From a virus, in IMG/VR virus record IMGVR_UViG_3300035250_000242, positions 1 to 37,933 of that record: 37,933 nucleotides of DNA. The stretch is one strand, 5' to 3'. The notes under the pieces are model-generated. The model did no database searches. It worked only from the letters and a program-made list of their open reading frames with translations, and was not told where the DNA came from. A program made the position numbers and the translations under genes. This document shows positions 23,950 through 32,313 of the stretch, in pieces. Numbering within the stretch: position 1 is the first letter of the stretch; the number at the start of each line of letters is the position of its first letter.

Positions 23950-25797
23950 ATGGCGGTTGCGCCTCGCTTCGACGTAGCCCTCGATGGCCGCGGTTACCTC
24001 GTTGATTACACGGGGTTTCGCCGCCGCACCCTGCCTGCCATGCGGGAACAGCGCGATACGTCTACCGACGTTGGCGAGAACACTTTGTCGAACGCCGGCC
24101 AGTGGGTGCGTTCGCAAACGGATTGGTCACTGGGCGCAGGACAGGCACATTACGACCTAGCCGATTCGGACAGGCGGCGCTTCGACTCGTCAAAGAACAT
24201 AGATGTCTTCACGAAGGGTCAGATCAGTCTTTGCAAGGCGATAGAGCAGAAGCACACCGGCACTAACAGCAACCTTTACGCCCGTGTGGTCAACGGGTCA
24301 GTGTTCTATTTCTCTGACGGCCAGTACCTTCGCTTCGGATCTCCCGATGCGGCGTCCCCCTCGTTCTCGTCCTCCGACCAGGGTGCGGCGGTTACGGACT
24401 GGACCTCGGACGGCACTTCCACCTTCGCTGTGACCGGTGCAGCCGTGAAGAAGGTGGCGGTGTCGTCTACTTCTGCTGCGTCCACGGTTGGATCGTTCGC
24501 CGGCGATGTCATCGAGTTCGCCAACGGCAGGCTGCTGTCGGCTGACGGTGCCCGCATCGTGGAACTGGATACGTCAGGCACCGTGCTGACTTTCGACAAA
24601 ACCCTCACCGGCACCTGCAAGGTCATCAAGGGTGGGCCGAACGCTATCTACGCCGGGTACAACGACAACGGGCAAGGCATTCTCTACGGCATCACCGTGT
24701 CCACCAGCGACGGGGCACTGTCCTACCCGGTGCCGGCGGCGGTTCTTCCCGTAGGCGAAACCTTCACCGGGCCGTTTTGCATCGACGTATTCGGAGAAAT
24801 CATGGCGGTCGGCACCACCGCCGGGGTGCGGTTCGGAGTCATCAACGCCTCCGACCAGTTTTCCGTCACGTTCGGGCCGGTCATTGACGACGGCGGCGCA
24901 GCCTACGGGGTACGCATCGTCGGCCAATACTGCTACTGGGGCGCCAAGAATGGTGACACCTGGAAGGCTGATCTGACTACGTTCACTGACACGCTTGTCC
25001 CGGCGTATGCCCGGTTCCTCGCTCACGACTCAGCGAGTTACGGCAACGTCCTGTCCTTGGAGGTCTACAGCAGCAAACTGTTCTTCACCGACTCGTTAGG
25101 CGAGGTGTACGGCGAGGACGCCACAGGCGATCTGGCAACCTCTGGTGAACTCACTGTCGGGAAGGTGTCCTACGGGACGGTCGCTAAGAAGATCGTGCGG
25201 GGCGTGTCGGGCCGGTTCGGCAACCCGACCAGTTCAGGCGATGTCGATTACCAAGCGTCATCCACCGACTACGGGCAAACCGGGCTCAACTACCAGGGCA
25301 CCGCAGAAGGCATCCCCGGAACTACACAAATCACGCTCACCGACGACTCGTCCACCGCGACTGCGTTGACGCTGCCAGCCGAAGCTGCCGAACAGGCATA
25401 CGCCCCGTCTACCAACGACAGTTCGTCGGAAGTGTTCACCGTGAAGGTAACGCTGACCCGTGACGGGACTGACACGACCACCGGCCCCACGTTGGAACGC
25501 TGGTCAATGTTCGCTCGTCCGCAACCGCAACGCATCGAAGAACTCATTGTCCCAATCGTGCTACAGGGCCGAGTGCAAACATCTCTCGGAGGCGGCGCAC
25601 CAGTCGGGTACGACACTCAGAACGAGTTTGTGGCACTCCGCACACTGCTCACCGCAGCCAAGGCCGTGACCTACGAGGAAGGCGAACGCTCCGAATCGGT
25701 CACCGTTGAGGACTTAGAAATGCAACCTATCCGCTATGCCGACGATCATTCGTGGTGGGAAGGAACCCTTATATGCCGACTGGTGACAGTGCCATAA
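23950..25797 (+). CDS. Beta-propeller-like tail (nozzle) protein
   Basis: A 615-residue beta-rich protein starting at the base after the adaptor stop. Repeating strand-turn units run from about residue 100 to 400 (NGSVFYFSDGQYLRFGSPD, GDVIEFANGRLLSADGARIVEL, GEIMAVGTTAGVRFGV, VGQYCYWGAKNGDTWKADL, SKLFFTDSLGEVYGEDATG). This suggests a propeller, as in podovirus tail nozzle proteins (tail tubular protein B/gp12-like). The C-terminal part (about 510-615) contains a beta domain ending SWWEGTLICRLVTVP, similar to a distal-tail fold. Next to the adaptor, it would form the tail tip that channels DNA. Confidence 0.7.
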   Translation: MAVAPRFDVALDGRGYLVDYTGFRRRTLPAMREQRDTSTDVGENTLSNAGQWVRSQTDWSLGAGQAHYDLADSDRRRFDSSKNIDVFTKGQISLCKAIEQKHTGTNSNLYARVVNGSVFYFSDGQYLRFGSPDAASPSFSSSDQGAAVTDWTSDGTSTFAVTGAAVKKVAVSSTSAASTVGSFAGDVIEFANGRLLSADGARIVELDTSGTVLTFDKTLTGTCKVIKGGPNAIYAGYNDNGQGILYGITVSTSDGALSYPVPAAVLPVGETFTGPFCIDVFGEIMAVGTTAGVRFGVINASDQFSVTFGPVIDDGGAAYGVRIVGQYCYWGAKNGDTWKADLTTFTDTLVPAYARFLAHDSASYGNVLSLEVYSSKLFFTDSLGEVYGEDATGDLATSGELTVGKVSYGTVAKKIVRGVSGRFGNPTSSGDVDYQASSTDYGQTGLNYQGTAEGIPGTTQITLTDDSSTATALTLPAEAAEQAYAPSTNDSSSEVFTVKVTLTRDGTDTTTGPTLERWSMFARPQPQRIEELIVPIVLQGRVQTSLGGGAPVGYDTQNEFVALRTLLTAAKAVTYEEGERSESVTVEDLEMQPIRYADDHSWWEGTLICRLVTVP

Positions 25798-26000
25798 CGC
25801 TGACTGAGTTCGCTCAGGTCCACGCAGCGGGGAGGACGCATCGCCGCTGGGTTGACCAGTTGCCCGACGAGTTGGTGACGCAAATCATGGAATCTCAGGC
25901 TCCGCCGTCGGTGGTGATCGCATGGCTGGAATCGCTCGGCTACGAGGGTGCCACCCCCGCGAAGATCAAGGTGTTGATTGCCGAACGGAATCGCCCGTGA
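25773..26000 (+). CDS. Small helical, possibly DNA-binding protein
   Basis: A 75-residue protein. I chose ATG 25773, which has GGGAAGGA eight bases upstream. A longer frame from 25752 would begin inside that ribosome site. Helices predicted from TEFAQVHAAG, WVDQLPDELVTQIM, SVVIAWLESLGYE and ATPAKIKVLIAER give a compact all-helical fold with a possible recognition helix. It overlaps the tail gene by 25 nt and the phosphoesterase by 4 nt. A small-terminase-like or regulatory role is possible. Confidence 0.6.
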   Translation: MPTGDSAITLTEFAQVHAAGRTHRRWVDQLPDELVTQIMESQAPPSVVIAWLESLGYEGATPAKIKVLIAERNRP

Positions 26001-27064
26001 CCGACCTAGACGAGTTTGAGGAAACGGCCGCGTTGCTGGAACGGTTGACCGCAGCGGAACAGAAGGTCGCCAAACAGCGTGTTGAACTTGGCCTCAGCCG
26101 CAAGCAGACAGAACAACTCGTCGCTGAACGCGACGACGCTCTGCAACGCCTCGACCTTTACGAAACCGCCGTTGGCCTCGACCCACCGAAGTGGTTGACG
26201 CCGAAACGTCCGAAGCGCACCGCCGCCACAGCCGTAGCGATGCTGTCCGATACGCATTGGGACGAGGTGGTGGACGTTGTTGAAATGGACGGACGCGGCT
26301 GTTACAACCGTCAGATCGCAGAACTGCGATTACAACGGTTTTGCGACAAGACGATTGAACTAGCCCGCGATTACACCGCCGGGGTGGACATCGAAGGACT
26401 CGTCCTGGCCCTCGGCGGCGACCTCGTAAGCGGCTCGATCCACGAAGAACTCCGAGAATCGAACGAAGGTTCTGGGCTGGAAACGGTCGTGCATTGGTCC
26501 GGGCAGTTGGCGGCAGCTGTCACGTTGCTCGCAGACCATTTCGGGAAGGTGTACCTGCCTGCGGTAGTTGGCAACCACGGGCGCATGACGCGCAAACCGC
26601 GCATGAAGGGGCGAGTGCGCGACAACCTGGATTGGTTGCTGATGACCACCACAGCGAACCACCTTGTAGACGACGACCGGTTGTCTTGGGGGATTTCGGA
26701 ATCCACCGACCAGTTGTTCGACATCTACGACACGACGTTTCTGTTGACTCACGGTGACCAAGTTCGTGGTGGCGGCGGCATCGGCGGCATCTGGCCTCCG
26801 ATCATGCGGCTGCGGGCACGGAAGCAAACAAACGCTCCGCATGACGTTCTCGTTATGGGGCATTGGCATCAGTTGGTGCAGGCCGGCACGGGCGGGTCGG
26901 GCCTAATCGTCAACGGGACAACCAAAGGGCCAGACGAGTTTTCCGCGATTTGCAACTTCCCTGACGAGCCTCCGCAGCAAGCGTTTTGGCTTGTTGCACC
27001 TCAGCATGGCGTGACCACACAGGCACCCATCTTCGTGATGGACAGAAAGAAAGAAGGTTGGTAA
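25997..27064 (+). CDS. Calcineurin-like metallophosphoesterase with N-terminal coiled coil
   Basis: A 355-residue enzyme from GTG 25997, overlapping the previous stop (GTGA). Residues about 8-55 form a coiled coil (TAALLERLTAAEQKVAKQRV). The two-metal phosphoesterase motifs appear in order: SDTHWD (D85, H87), GGDLVSG (D142), VGNHGR (N193, H194), THGDQ (H252) and GHWHQ (H289, H291). Relatives include Mre11/SbcD-type nucleases and phage phosphoesterases; the substrate (DNA end, cyclic nucleotide or phosphoprotein) cannot be told. Its location at the end of the late operon argues against a core replication role. Confidence 0.85.
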   Translation: MTDLDEFEETAALLERLTAAEQKVAKQRVELGLSRKQTEQLVAERDDALQRLDLYETAVGLDPPKWLTPKRPKRTAATAVAMLSDTHWDEVVDVVEMDGRGCYNRQIAELRLQRFCDKTIELARDYTAGVDIEGLVLALGGDLVSGSIHEELRESNEGSGLETVVHWSGQLAAAVTLLADHFGKVYLPAVVGNHGRMTRKPRMKGRVRDNLDWLLMTTTANHLVDDDRLSWGISESTDQLFDIYDTTFLLTHGDQVRGGGGIGGIWPPIMRLRARKQTNAPHDVLVMGHWHQLVQAGTGGSGLIVNGTTKGPDEFSAICNFPDEPPQQAFWLVAPQHGVTTQAPIFVMDRKKEGW

Positions 27065-27270
27065 TGAACCCGACGAGGGATATTGCGGAACGCTGCCTTG
27101 CGACATTCATCGAGTGTGCGGCGGCAACCATAGGCACTTCTAGCGTTTTAAGCCTTGGCGTCGATACCTGGAAACTCGTTCTGGCGTCCGGTGTTGCCGG
27201 CGTCCTATCCGTGCTAAAGGGTTGGGCAGCGACCCGGTTGGGGGCAGGGTCGGCATCTCTGGCCGACTAA
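27064..27270 (+). CDS. Holin (small two-segment membrane protein)
   Basis: A 68-residue protein, ATG overlapping the phosphoesterase stop. It opens NPTRDIAERCLATFIECAAATIG, and a second hydrophobic stretch reads WKLVLASGVAGVLSVLKGWAAT, with a polar tail GAGSASLAD. This fits the small holins of actinophages (r1t/phage holin-like with VLKxxAA). It is the last gene of the late operon and ends convergently with the leftward lysogeny block, overlapping by 4 nt; no terminator is visible between them. Confidence 0.75.
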   Translation: MNPTRDIAERCLATFIECAAATIGTSSVLSLGVDTWKLVLASGVAGVLSVLKGWAATRLGAGSASLAD

Positions 27271-27950
27271 CACGGTTGCTCCAACGGGAAGTTGCGACGC
27301 AACTCCAGGGGCAACCGCTCCAACAACGCTGCCCGCACCCGGTTCGACCGGGCAACCCAGTAAGAGAAATCGCCAACCAGGGAAGCACAGTATGTATGCA
27401 CCTCATGCCCAGCGCGACAGTTGAGATACCCGACCGTGTAGGCACCCTTCCACGACGAGACACTTGTGTGGTACCCAACGGCTTCGACCATCGCCACGAT
27501 GTCTGGCACCTTGCCTAAATAGCTGATTTGGTAAGCCTCTTTGCCTAGCACATCGAACACATTGAGGGCCCCTGTGTTCACGACCTCTGAAATCGGTTTC
27601 TTCGCAACCGGTAGCGATGTCCCCCAATCAAGCACCCGCCCGGTTTTCAACTGCCACGAATAGCAGGCAGTAGGTGGACTGCCGAACAACCGGAAGAAGT
27701 CCTTGCGGATCACTGTCCCGAGTCGGAACAGTTCTGATTCCTGCCGAAGCGCCTCTCTGTCGGCTGCGGCACGCAACTTCTTTGCTTCTGCTGCCCGCTC
27801 CTGTTCCGTGGCCACCCACGAAACAGCCGGGTGGCCCCCGCCGATTACAACGTCGGACATCAGCCCCGCCCACGCACACTCCTCCGACTGGTAAGCACAT
27901 TCGTCGCATCGCGTCGCGACACAATATTCGCTGACACCAAGGGCCGTCAT
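27267..27950 (-). CDS. Cysteine-rich accessory protein cotranscribed with the repressor
   Basis: A 227-residue protein whose ATG overlaps the repressor stop (ATGA), so it should be expressed in the lysogen. The N-terminus has C10, C15, C18 and C25 in EYCVATRCDECAYQSEECAWAG, a possible zinc site. A long charged helix follows (EQERAAEAKKLRAAADREALRQE), then a mixed domain with WQLKTGRVLDWGTSLPVAKKP and YHTSVSSWKGAYTVGYL. I do not recognise a family. Position downstream of a repressor is where lysogenic-conversion, exclusion or anti-phage genes often sit, which makes this a candidate; nothing in the sequence proves it. Confidence 0.7.
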   Translation of the reverse strand: MTALGVSEYCVATRCDECAYQSEECAWAGLMSDVVIGGGHPAVSWVATEQERAAEAKKLRAAADREALRQESELFRLGTVIRKDFFRLFGSPPTACYSWQLKTGRVLDWGTSLPVAKKPISEVVNTGALNVFDVLGKEAYQISYLGKVPDIVAMVEAVGYHTSVSSWKGAYTVGYLNCRAGHEVHTYCASLVGDFSYWVARSNRVRAALLERLPLELRRNFPLEQPC

Positions 27951-28663
27951 CTGTCAACTTCCTCCTTCGCCGCCACGCAGGATTCGGCAACATCTGTAAT
28001 CGCCTGCGAACCGATTTCTACGTTGCGGGCAGCATCAGCGTGCATCATGCTGCCGACAGCAACCCGCTCCTGCAACGCCACCACCGACGCTTCAATGTCC
28101 TCAGCGGATTCGCCGCACAAAACCGCCTCCAACACTTTCACTTCTACGCCCAGCACCCTGGCTATAGCGGATCTGTGGCCCCAAGGCGAAAACGTGCCCT
28201 CTTCAATCCACCGGATCGCCGCCGCAGGAACACTAAGTTCGACTGACAGTTCAGCGGGCGACCAACCATGCGCTGCTCGGTGCTGGCGCAACGCCGACCC
28301 GACAGCGACCGCGCCCGGGTGGTCCGACCCAACCAACTCGTCCACAATCGCAGACAACCGCTCCAACCGGGCCTCGATCCGCCCCAACGCGTCAGACGCC
28401 AAATCGGTAAGCCCAGCGACCTCAGCTTGGAGATCAAGCAAGTCCTTCTCAACTCCAGCCGGGGAATCCAGCAACTTCAACGCCCGGTCAACCGAGATTC
28501 CCAACCACTCAGCCAGGACAGGAACATCCTTGTAGGGCTTCGACTGCCCCTGTTCCAGACGGCTCCACTTCGCTTGCGTCCACCCCACTTCCGCAGCAGC
28601 CGCCGTCTGCGCTATTCCACGCTTCCGACGGTGACGGCTGATCGTCAACGCTAATCCGTTCAT
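27947..28663 (-). CDS. Repressor with two helix-turn-helix (XRE-like) segments
   Basis: A 238-residue protein with two XRE-type helix-turn-helix regions: residues about 5-60 (RGIAQTAAAAEVGWTQAKWSRLEQGQ) and about 122-170 (RQHRAAHGWSPAELSVELSV, then AAIRWIEEG). They are joined by a helical stretch of Leu/Ala/Glu that could dimerise. The C-terminal helix lacks a Ser-Lys peptidase motif, so LexA-type self-cleavage is not evident. It is the likely immunity repressor, lying between the accessory gene and the integrase, with its own -35/-10 at 28700-28728 and AGGGGAG before the ATG. Confidence 0.8.
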   Translation of the reverse strand: MNGLALTISRHRRKRGIAQTAAAAEVGWTQAKWSRLEQGQSKPYKDVPVLAEWLGISVDRALKLLDSPAGVEKDLLDLQAEVAGLTDLASDALGRIEARLERLSAIVDELVGSDHPGAVAVGSALRQHRAAHGWSPAELSVELSVPAAAIRWIEEGTFSPWGHRSAIARVLGVEVKVLEAVLCGESAEDIEASVVALQERVAVGSMMHADAARNVEIGSQAITDVAESCVAAKEEVDR

Positions 28664-28699
28664 GGCAAACTCCCCTGCTCCGGCTAATAGGTGAGTCGC

Positions 28700-28728
28700 A
28701 AGATAAACCGCTACCCGCGTAGAGTCAA
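28700..28728 (-). promoter_or_regulatory. Repressor promoter
   Basis: On the minus strand TTGACT (28723-28728) and TATCTT (28700-28705) are separated by exactly 17 nt, a near-consensus promoter just after the integrase stop. The predicted leader is about 30 nt. It should keep the repressor and accessory gene on in a lysogen. Confidence 0.75.
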
Positions 28729-28731
28729 GCC

Positions 28732-29673
28732 CTAATACTCGCGGCCAGCCATCGCCTCACGCAACTGCTGAACAGAAGCCCGACGCAAATACGCCTCCGT
28801 CGTCGCCAACGACGAATGACCCAACATCTCCTGCACCGCCCGAACATCATGCCCCGACGCCTCATACACATCCGTCGCCGCCGTCGCCCGCATCGCATGA
28901 CCCGACTTCCCGTCATACGGAGCTGTCTTCACGCCAGCCCTGGAAAACAGATTCATCGTCCGATGATTCATCGCAGACTTCGACAACGGTTCTCGAGAAT
29001 CCCGCTTCGACAACACCGGCCCAAACCCCGTGTGGCTCTCCCGCAAATGCCGACGCAACAACGCCGCCGTCTGACCAGACAAGGGCAACACCCGCTCATG
29101 CGACCCCTTCCCAACGACGCGCATAGTCGCTGACTCAAAGTCAAGATCGGCCACCTCCAGCCGGCGAATCTCTATCGCCCGCAAACCCTCTTGGCACATC
29201 AACGAGACAATCACTTGGTTGGAAATGCCGACCGCCCGCGACCGGGGATGCGCGTCGAGGTGACGAGCCGTCGCCATCAACTTCGACGCATCGCTGTGGC
29301 TCAACGGACGAGGCACACGACGCGGCACCTTCGGAGCCGCAATCTCCCAGCCCAAGTTCCTTTCCATATACCCCTCAGTCACCAGGAACGTGGAGAACAC
29401 GCGAAGAGCTGAGAACCGCGAACGACGATAAGCGGGCGACGCCTCCGGGTCATGCACCCAATCGCTCATTGCCTCTACTGTCAGATCAGCAACAACGCGG
29501 CACTGAGAGTCGCGGCAGAACTGACGCAGCATGTTGCGACGCCCTCGCGCCGACTCGGCCTCATACGGTGGCCGGCGACCCCCGATGAACTCGTCAATCA
29601 AACCTCGGAGATCGACCATCCCGAGGTTGTAATGTGTATCCGTGCGTTGTGCAAACCGTGAGGTACTTGACAT
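28732..29673 (-). CDS. int: Tyrosine recombinase/integrase
   Basis: A 313-residue integrase that inserts and excises the prophage. An N-terminal SAM-like DNA-binding region (about 20-115) precedes the catalytic domain. Active-site residues are in order: R165 (GLRAIEI), K189 (GKGSHER), H259 and R262 (HAMRAT), H286 (GHSS) and Y295 (TTEAYL). Length is typical of XerC/D-like phage integrases. ATG 29673 is used here; an internal ATG at residue 19 (29619) is also possible because both ribosome sites are weak. No attachment site is obvious beside it. Confidence 0.93.
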   Translation of the reverse strand: MSSTSRFAQRTDTHYNLGMVDLRGLIDEFIGGRRPPYEAESARGRRNMLRQFCRDSQCRVVADLTVEAMSDWVHDPEASPAYRRSRFSALRVFSTFLVTEGYMERNLGWEIAAPKVPRRVPRPLSHSDASKLMATARHLDAHPRSRAVGISNQVIVSLMCQEGLRAIEIRRLEVADLDFESATMRVVGKGSHERVLPLSGQTAALLRRHLRESHTGFGPVLSKRDSREPLSKSAMNHRTMNLFSRAGVKTAPYDGKSGHAMRATAATDVYEASGHDVRAVQEMLGHSSLATTEAYLRRASVQQLREAMAGREY

Positions 29674-29695
29674 ATCGCTGATCGTCCCGTAGTGT
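29667..29695 (+). promoter_or_regulatory. Rightward early promoter, overlapping the integrase start
   Basis: TTGACA (29667-29672), a perfect -35, is followed after 17 nt by TAGTGT (29690-29695). It points into the early operon (first gene 29861) and overlaps the divergent integrase start codon, as expected for the lytic/lysogenic switch. Confidence 0.65.
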
Positions 29696-29763
29696 GTCCC
29701 CCGACAAGTAAACGGAAGTGTTCACAGCAGCATCTCCATGTGGTTGTAGACGGTTACGGATTG

Positions 29764-29852
29764 CACCCCTGACCGGGTGACAGCCTCCCAGTAGGGAGAT
29801 TTCCGTACCCGGGCACCGCTGGCGAACTGCAAGACGCTTCCCCGTACCTGGG
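29764..29852 (+). promoter_or_regulatory. Early leader with two hairpins and a repeated GTACC element
   Basis: CACCC (29764-29768) pairs with GGGTG (29775-29779), and CTCCC (29785-29789) pairs with GGGAG (29794-29798) around AGTA. CCGTACCCGGG at 29803-29813 and CCGTACCTGGG at 29842-29852 are near-identical direct repeats with partial dyad symmetry. They are plausible repressor operators or attenuator elements in the untranslated leader between the early promoter and ATG 29861. Confidence 0.5.
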
Positions 29853-29860
29853 GGTATGGC

Positions 29861-30751
29861 ATGGATGACAGTAGTGGAAGCACCGGGTTCGTAGCAAGCG
29901 CTATCGGGGTGTACCTGCGAGCGAAAGCGGAGCGGGACGGGCCAAAGCCGACAGTGCTTGGTTTCGGGATGAGGGCGTCGGGGTCCGGTGGGTGTGCCCG
30001 CCAACTCGCGTTTGCAGCGGCGGGGGTGCCCGATTGCCATTTCCCCGACGAGGTTTCGGGCCTTGCGATGCACCAAGGGAACTCCGGGCATGAGATAGCG
30101 CAGCAGGGGTTGGCGCATGTGCTGGAAGATTTTGAGGCTGAGGTGCCGGTGACGTTGACGCATCTTGGTTTCACGGTGTCGGGGTCAGCCGATGGCGCAG
30201 GGACGATGGGCTGCAAGCGGCACCCGTCGGGGCAGAGCCGGGCTGTGTTTGAGTTCAAATACAAGGGTGCGTTTCCGTACAAGTTGGCGCGGGAGAGCGG
30301 GCCTGAACAGAAGGAGGTTGTGCAGGCGGCGATCTACGCGCTGGGGCTGGGCATCCGTCGGGTGTTTGTTGCTTACTTTGCCCGTGAGTCGTCGTACATG
30401 GACAAGATCACTCTTTGCGAGTCGATGGAGTGGACCTTCTACCTCGATGACCTGTTCGGGGACACGGGGCAGACGTTGGAGCAACTGGCGTATGACGAGT
30501 TGCATCGGATGCAGGCGGTTTGGGAGCAGGCGCAGGGCAATCTGATTCCTGCCAGGAACATCCCGGGGCACGGGCTGGTTTCTGCTCCGGTGGGGTATGG
30601 GGCCAAGCGTGGGAAGCCGTGGAACTGTCGTTACTGCCGGGTGCGTGATTATTGCGCGGACTTGCCGTCGGAGCAGGTGCCGGTGGCTGAGGCTCCGTTG
30701 GTGGTTCGGGAGTCTTGGTTGGCTGAGGTTCCCGTGGAGGTAGCCCCGTGA
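29861..30751 (+). CDS. Cas4-like RecB-family exonuclease with Fe-S cysteines
   Basis: A 296-residue PD-(D/E)XK nuclease. Catalytic elements: H77 (GHEI), D111 (GSADG) and E131-F-K133 (VFEFKYKG), with QAAIYALGLG as the usual following helix motif. Cysteines C45 (GCARQL), C256, C259 and C265 (CRYCRVRDYC) match the one-plus-three pattern that binds a 4Fe-4S cluster in Cas4 and AddB-type nucleases. No CRISPR array or Cas1 is present, so the role is phage recombination: resecting ends for the Rad52-like annealing protein two genes downstream. First gene of the early operon, GGGGG seven bases before ATG. Confidence 0.85.
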   Translation: MDDSSGSTGFVASAIGVYLRAKAERDGPKPTVLGFGMRASGSGGCARQLAFAAAGVPDCHFPDEVSGLAMHQGNSGHEIAQQGLAHVLEDFEAEVPVTLTHLGFTVSGSADGAGTMGCKRHPSGQSRAVFEFKYKGAFPYKLARESGPEQKEVVQAAIYALGLGIRRVFVAYFARESSYMDKITLCESMEWTFYLDDLFGDTGQTLEQLAYDELHRMQAVWEQAQGNLIPARNIPGHGLVSAPVGYGAKRGKPWNCRYCRVRDYCADLPSEQVPVAEAPLVVRESWLAEVPVEVAP

Positions 30752-30894
30752 GCGGCAACCGGGGCAACTCAAAGTTCTACGTCAAGTGCTGGGAGTGCGT
30801 CCGCCATTTCATAGGCGAGTCCCTGCTTGACCGGTTCGACAACAAATGCAACATCTGCGATGCGGACCTGGACCGCGTGGAGGACCGGGTATGA
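30748..30894 (+). CDS. Small zinc-ribbon protein
   Basis: A 48-residue protein from GTG 30748 (overlapping the nuclease stop), ending in TGA that overlaps the next ATG. Two CxxC pairs are present (KCWECVRHF and KCNICDADL), a likely single zinc ribbon. Tight coupling on both sides supports it as a real gene. It is probably a nucleic-acid or protein adaptor in the recombination module; no family name can be given. Confidence 0.65.
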   Translation: MSGNRGNSKFYVKCWECVRHFIGESLLDRFDNKCNICDADLDRVEDRV

Positions 30895-31196
30895 GGTTCG
30901 ACGGGACGACGTTTGATGAGCGTCTTGATGGCGTCCGTTTGCGGAAGCAGTGGGAGCGGGTGCGCGATGCGATGGCTGACGGCCAGTGGCGCACGGTTCA
31001 AGAAATCATGTTGTTGGCAGAGGTCGAGTCGGATGCGTCGGTGACGGCGCGAATCCGTGATCTGCGGAAGGCCCGGTTCGGCGGATACGACGTTGACCGG
31101 AAACGTAGCGAGAACCATGACGGCTTGTGGGTGTATCGCCTGCGGGAGCCTGAGCCTGCCGGTCAGCGGCAGCTCTTCGCGGAGGTGTCGGCATGA
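30891..31196 (+). CDS. Winged-helix DNA-binding protein
   Basis: A 101-residue protein. The core (RVRDAMADGQWRTVQEIMLLAEV, then SVTARIRDLRKARFGGYDV) fits a winged helix: helix, helix, recognition helix, then a wing at YDVDRKRSENHDGLWVYRL. Similar proteins in early phage operons act as regulators or replication accessories. ATG overlaps the zinc-ribbon stop and its TGA overlaps the next ATG. Confidence 0.7.
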   Translation: MRFDGTTFDERLDGVRLRKQWERVRDAMADGQWRTVQEIMLLAEVESDASVTARIRDLRKARFGGYDVDRKRSENHDGLWVYRLREPEPAGQRQLFAEVSA

Positions 31197-31891
31197 CTCC
31201 CGAACAGGTTGCCGCACTGTCAGTTCCGTTCCCGCCAGAGATCATCAAGACGAAGGGCGGCGGCGGCAAGTTCGCTGCCGACTATGTGGATCACGGGCAT
31301 GTGACGGAGCGGCTGCTGTCCGTTGACCCGGAATGGTCGTGGGAACCGCTCGCTGTTGACGACAACGGTTTGCCGGTCCTGGCGTATGCGAACGATCACG
31401 CAAGCCTGTGGGGCCGCATGACCGTATGCGGCGTGACCCGCGTCGAGGTTGGCGTCGTCGCCGCTCACAAGGACGAGTTGTTGAAGGAGGCGGTAAGTGA
31501 CTTCATCAAGCGGGCAGCGATGCGTTTCGGCGTGGCGTTGCATCTATGGATGGGCGAGGACGCGCCACCGTCGAAGCAGCGAGCAAAGCCGAAGAGCAAG
31601 GCGGCGGGGCCGGAATCTGGAGGTGTCGCACCAGACGGCACCCGCCCCCAACCATCCACGGGTGCTTACGGCCCCGCCGCCGTCCCGGATGCAGAGTTGG
31701 CGAAGGCGTTGACCGAGTTGGGTGCCCGTGCGAAGACGTTCGGGTACGACGCCGCCGGGGTTCGGGCTCTGGCGTCGGAAGTGCTTGGCCGCAAGATCGC
31801 TAAGGCATCTGATTTGACCTCATTTGAGGACATTGAGGCCGTGGATCAACGGTTGGACCAGGAAGCCGCAAAGAAGGAGGCGTCCACATGA
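31193..31891 (+). CDS. Rad52-like single-strand annealing protein (Sak type)
   Basis: A 232-residue recombinase. Residues 1-120 show the Rad52/Sak pattern: YVDHGHVTERLLSVDPEWSWEP, then LWGRMTVCGVTRVEVGVV and KEAVSDFIKRAAMRFGVALHLWMG. It anneals complementary strands during phage recombination and replication. A Lys/Pro/Gly linker (about 120-160) leads to a helical C-terminal part (LAKALTELGARAKTFGYDAAG) that may contact SSB. The gene sits between a Cas4-like nuclease and SSB: a complete resect, coat and anneal module. Partner resolvase at 32537. Confidence 0.85.
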   Translation: MTPEQVAALSVPFPPEIIKTKGGGGKFAADYVDHGHVTERLLSVDPEWSWEPLAVDDNGLPVLAYANDHASLWGRMTVCGVTRVEVGVVAAHKDELLKEAVSDFIKRAAMRFGVALHLWMGEDAPPSKQRAKPKSKAAGPESGGVAPDGTRPQPSTGAYGPAAVPDAELAKALTELGARAKTFGYDAAGVRALASEVLGRKIAKASDLTSFEDIEAVDQRLDQEAAKKEAST

Positions 31892-32313
31892 TTCGTGTAT
31901 TTGGCGACGGGTATCTGGTGAAGCCACACCCGAACGCGTCTAAAGCAGTTGAGCTCACTGATCTGCCGTCAGGCACGGTCGTCGGGAAACTACGGCTCCG
32001 GTCGTCCAACAAGAAGGTGAAAGGCGAATGGACTTCGCTGTTCATCGACATGGAGATATGGGAAGGGTTGGCGACCAACGCTGCTTCTTCGCTTCACGCC
32101 GGCGACCACATCGTTTTCACTGGGGCGTTGCAGAACGAGGAATGGGAATCGAAGAAGGACGGGTCGAAGCGTGTGACCTGGAAGATTCGGGCGGACAGTT
32201 TGGGTTCCAGTTTGGCGTGGGCGACGACAACCGCGGAGCGGGCGGAGCGTGAACCGGAACTGGCGGTTGCGCCTGTGCAGCAGCAGTGGGCTGCCGGGGA
32301 GGAACCGTTCTAA
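31888..32313 (+). CDS. ssb: Single-stranded DNA-binding protein
   Basis: A 141-residue protein with an OB-fold layout (VVGKLRLRSSN, WTSLFIDMEIWEGLATNAAS, GDHIVFTGALQNEEWESKKDGSKRV) and a flexible tail ending in EEPF, a variant of the acidic DDIPF tip by which SSBs recruit partners. It coats strands exposed by the Cas4-like nuclease and hands them to the annealing protein. ATG overlaps the previous stop. Confidence 0.88.
   Translation: MIRVFGDGYLVKPHPNASKAVELTDLPSGTVVGKLRLRSSNKKVKGEWTSLFIDMEIWEGLATNAASSLHAGDHIVFTGALQNEEWESKKDGSKRVTWKIRADSLGSSLAWATTTAERAEREPELAVAPVQQQWAAGEEPF

Noticed and set aside
29861-30751. CRISPR adaptation module suggested by the Cas4-like gene
   Set aside because: No Cas1 or Cas2 gene and no repeat-spacer array are present; neighbours are phage recombination genes.
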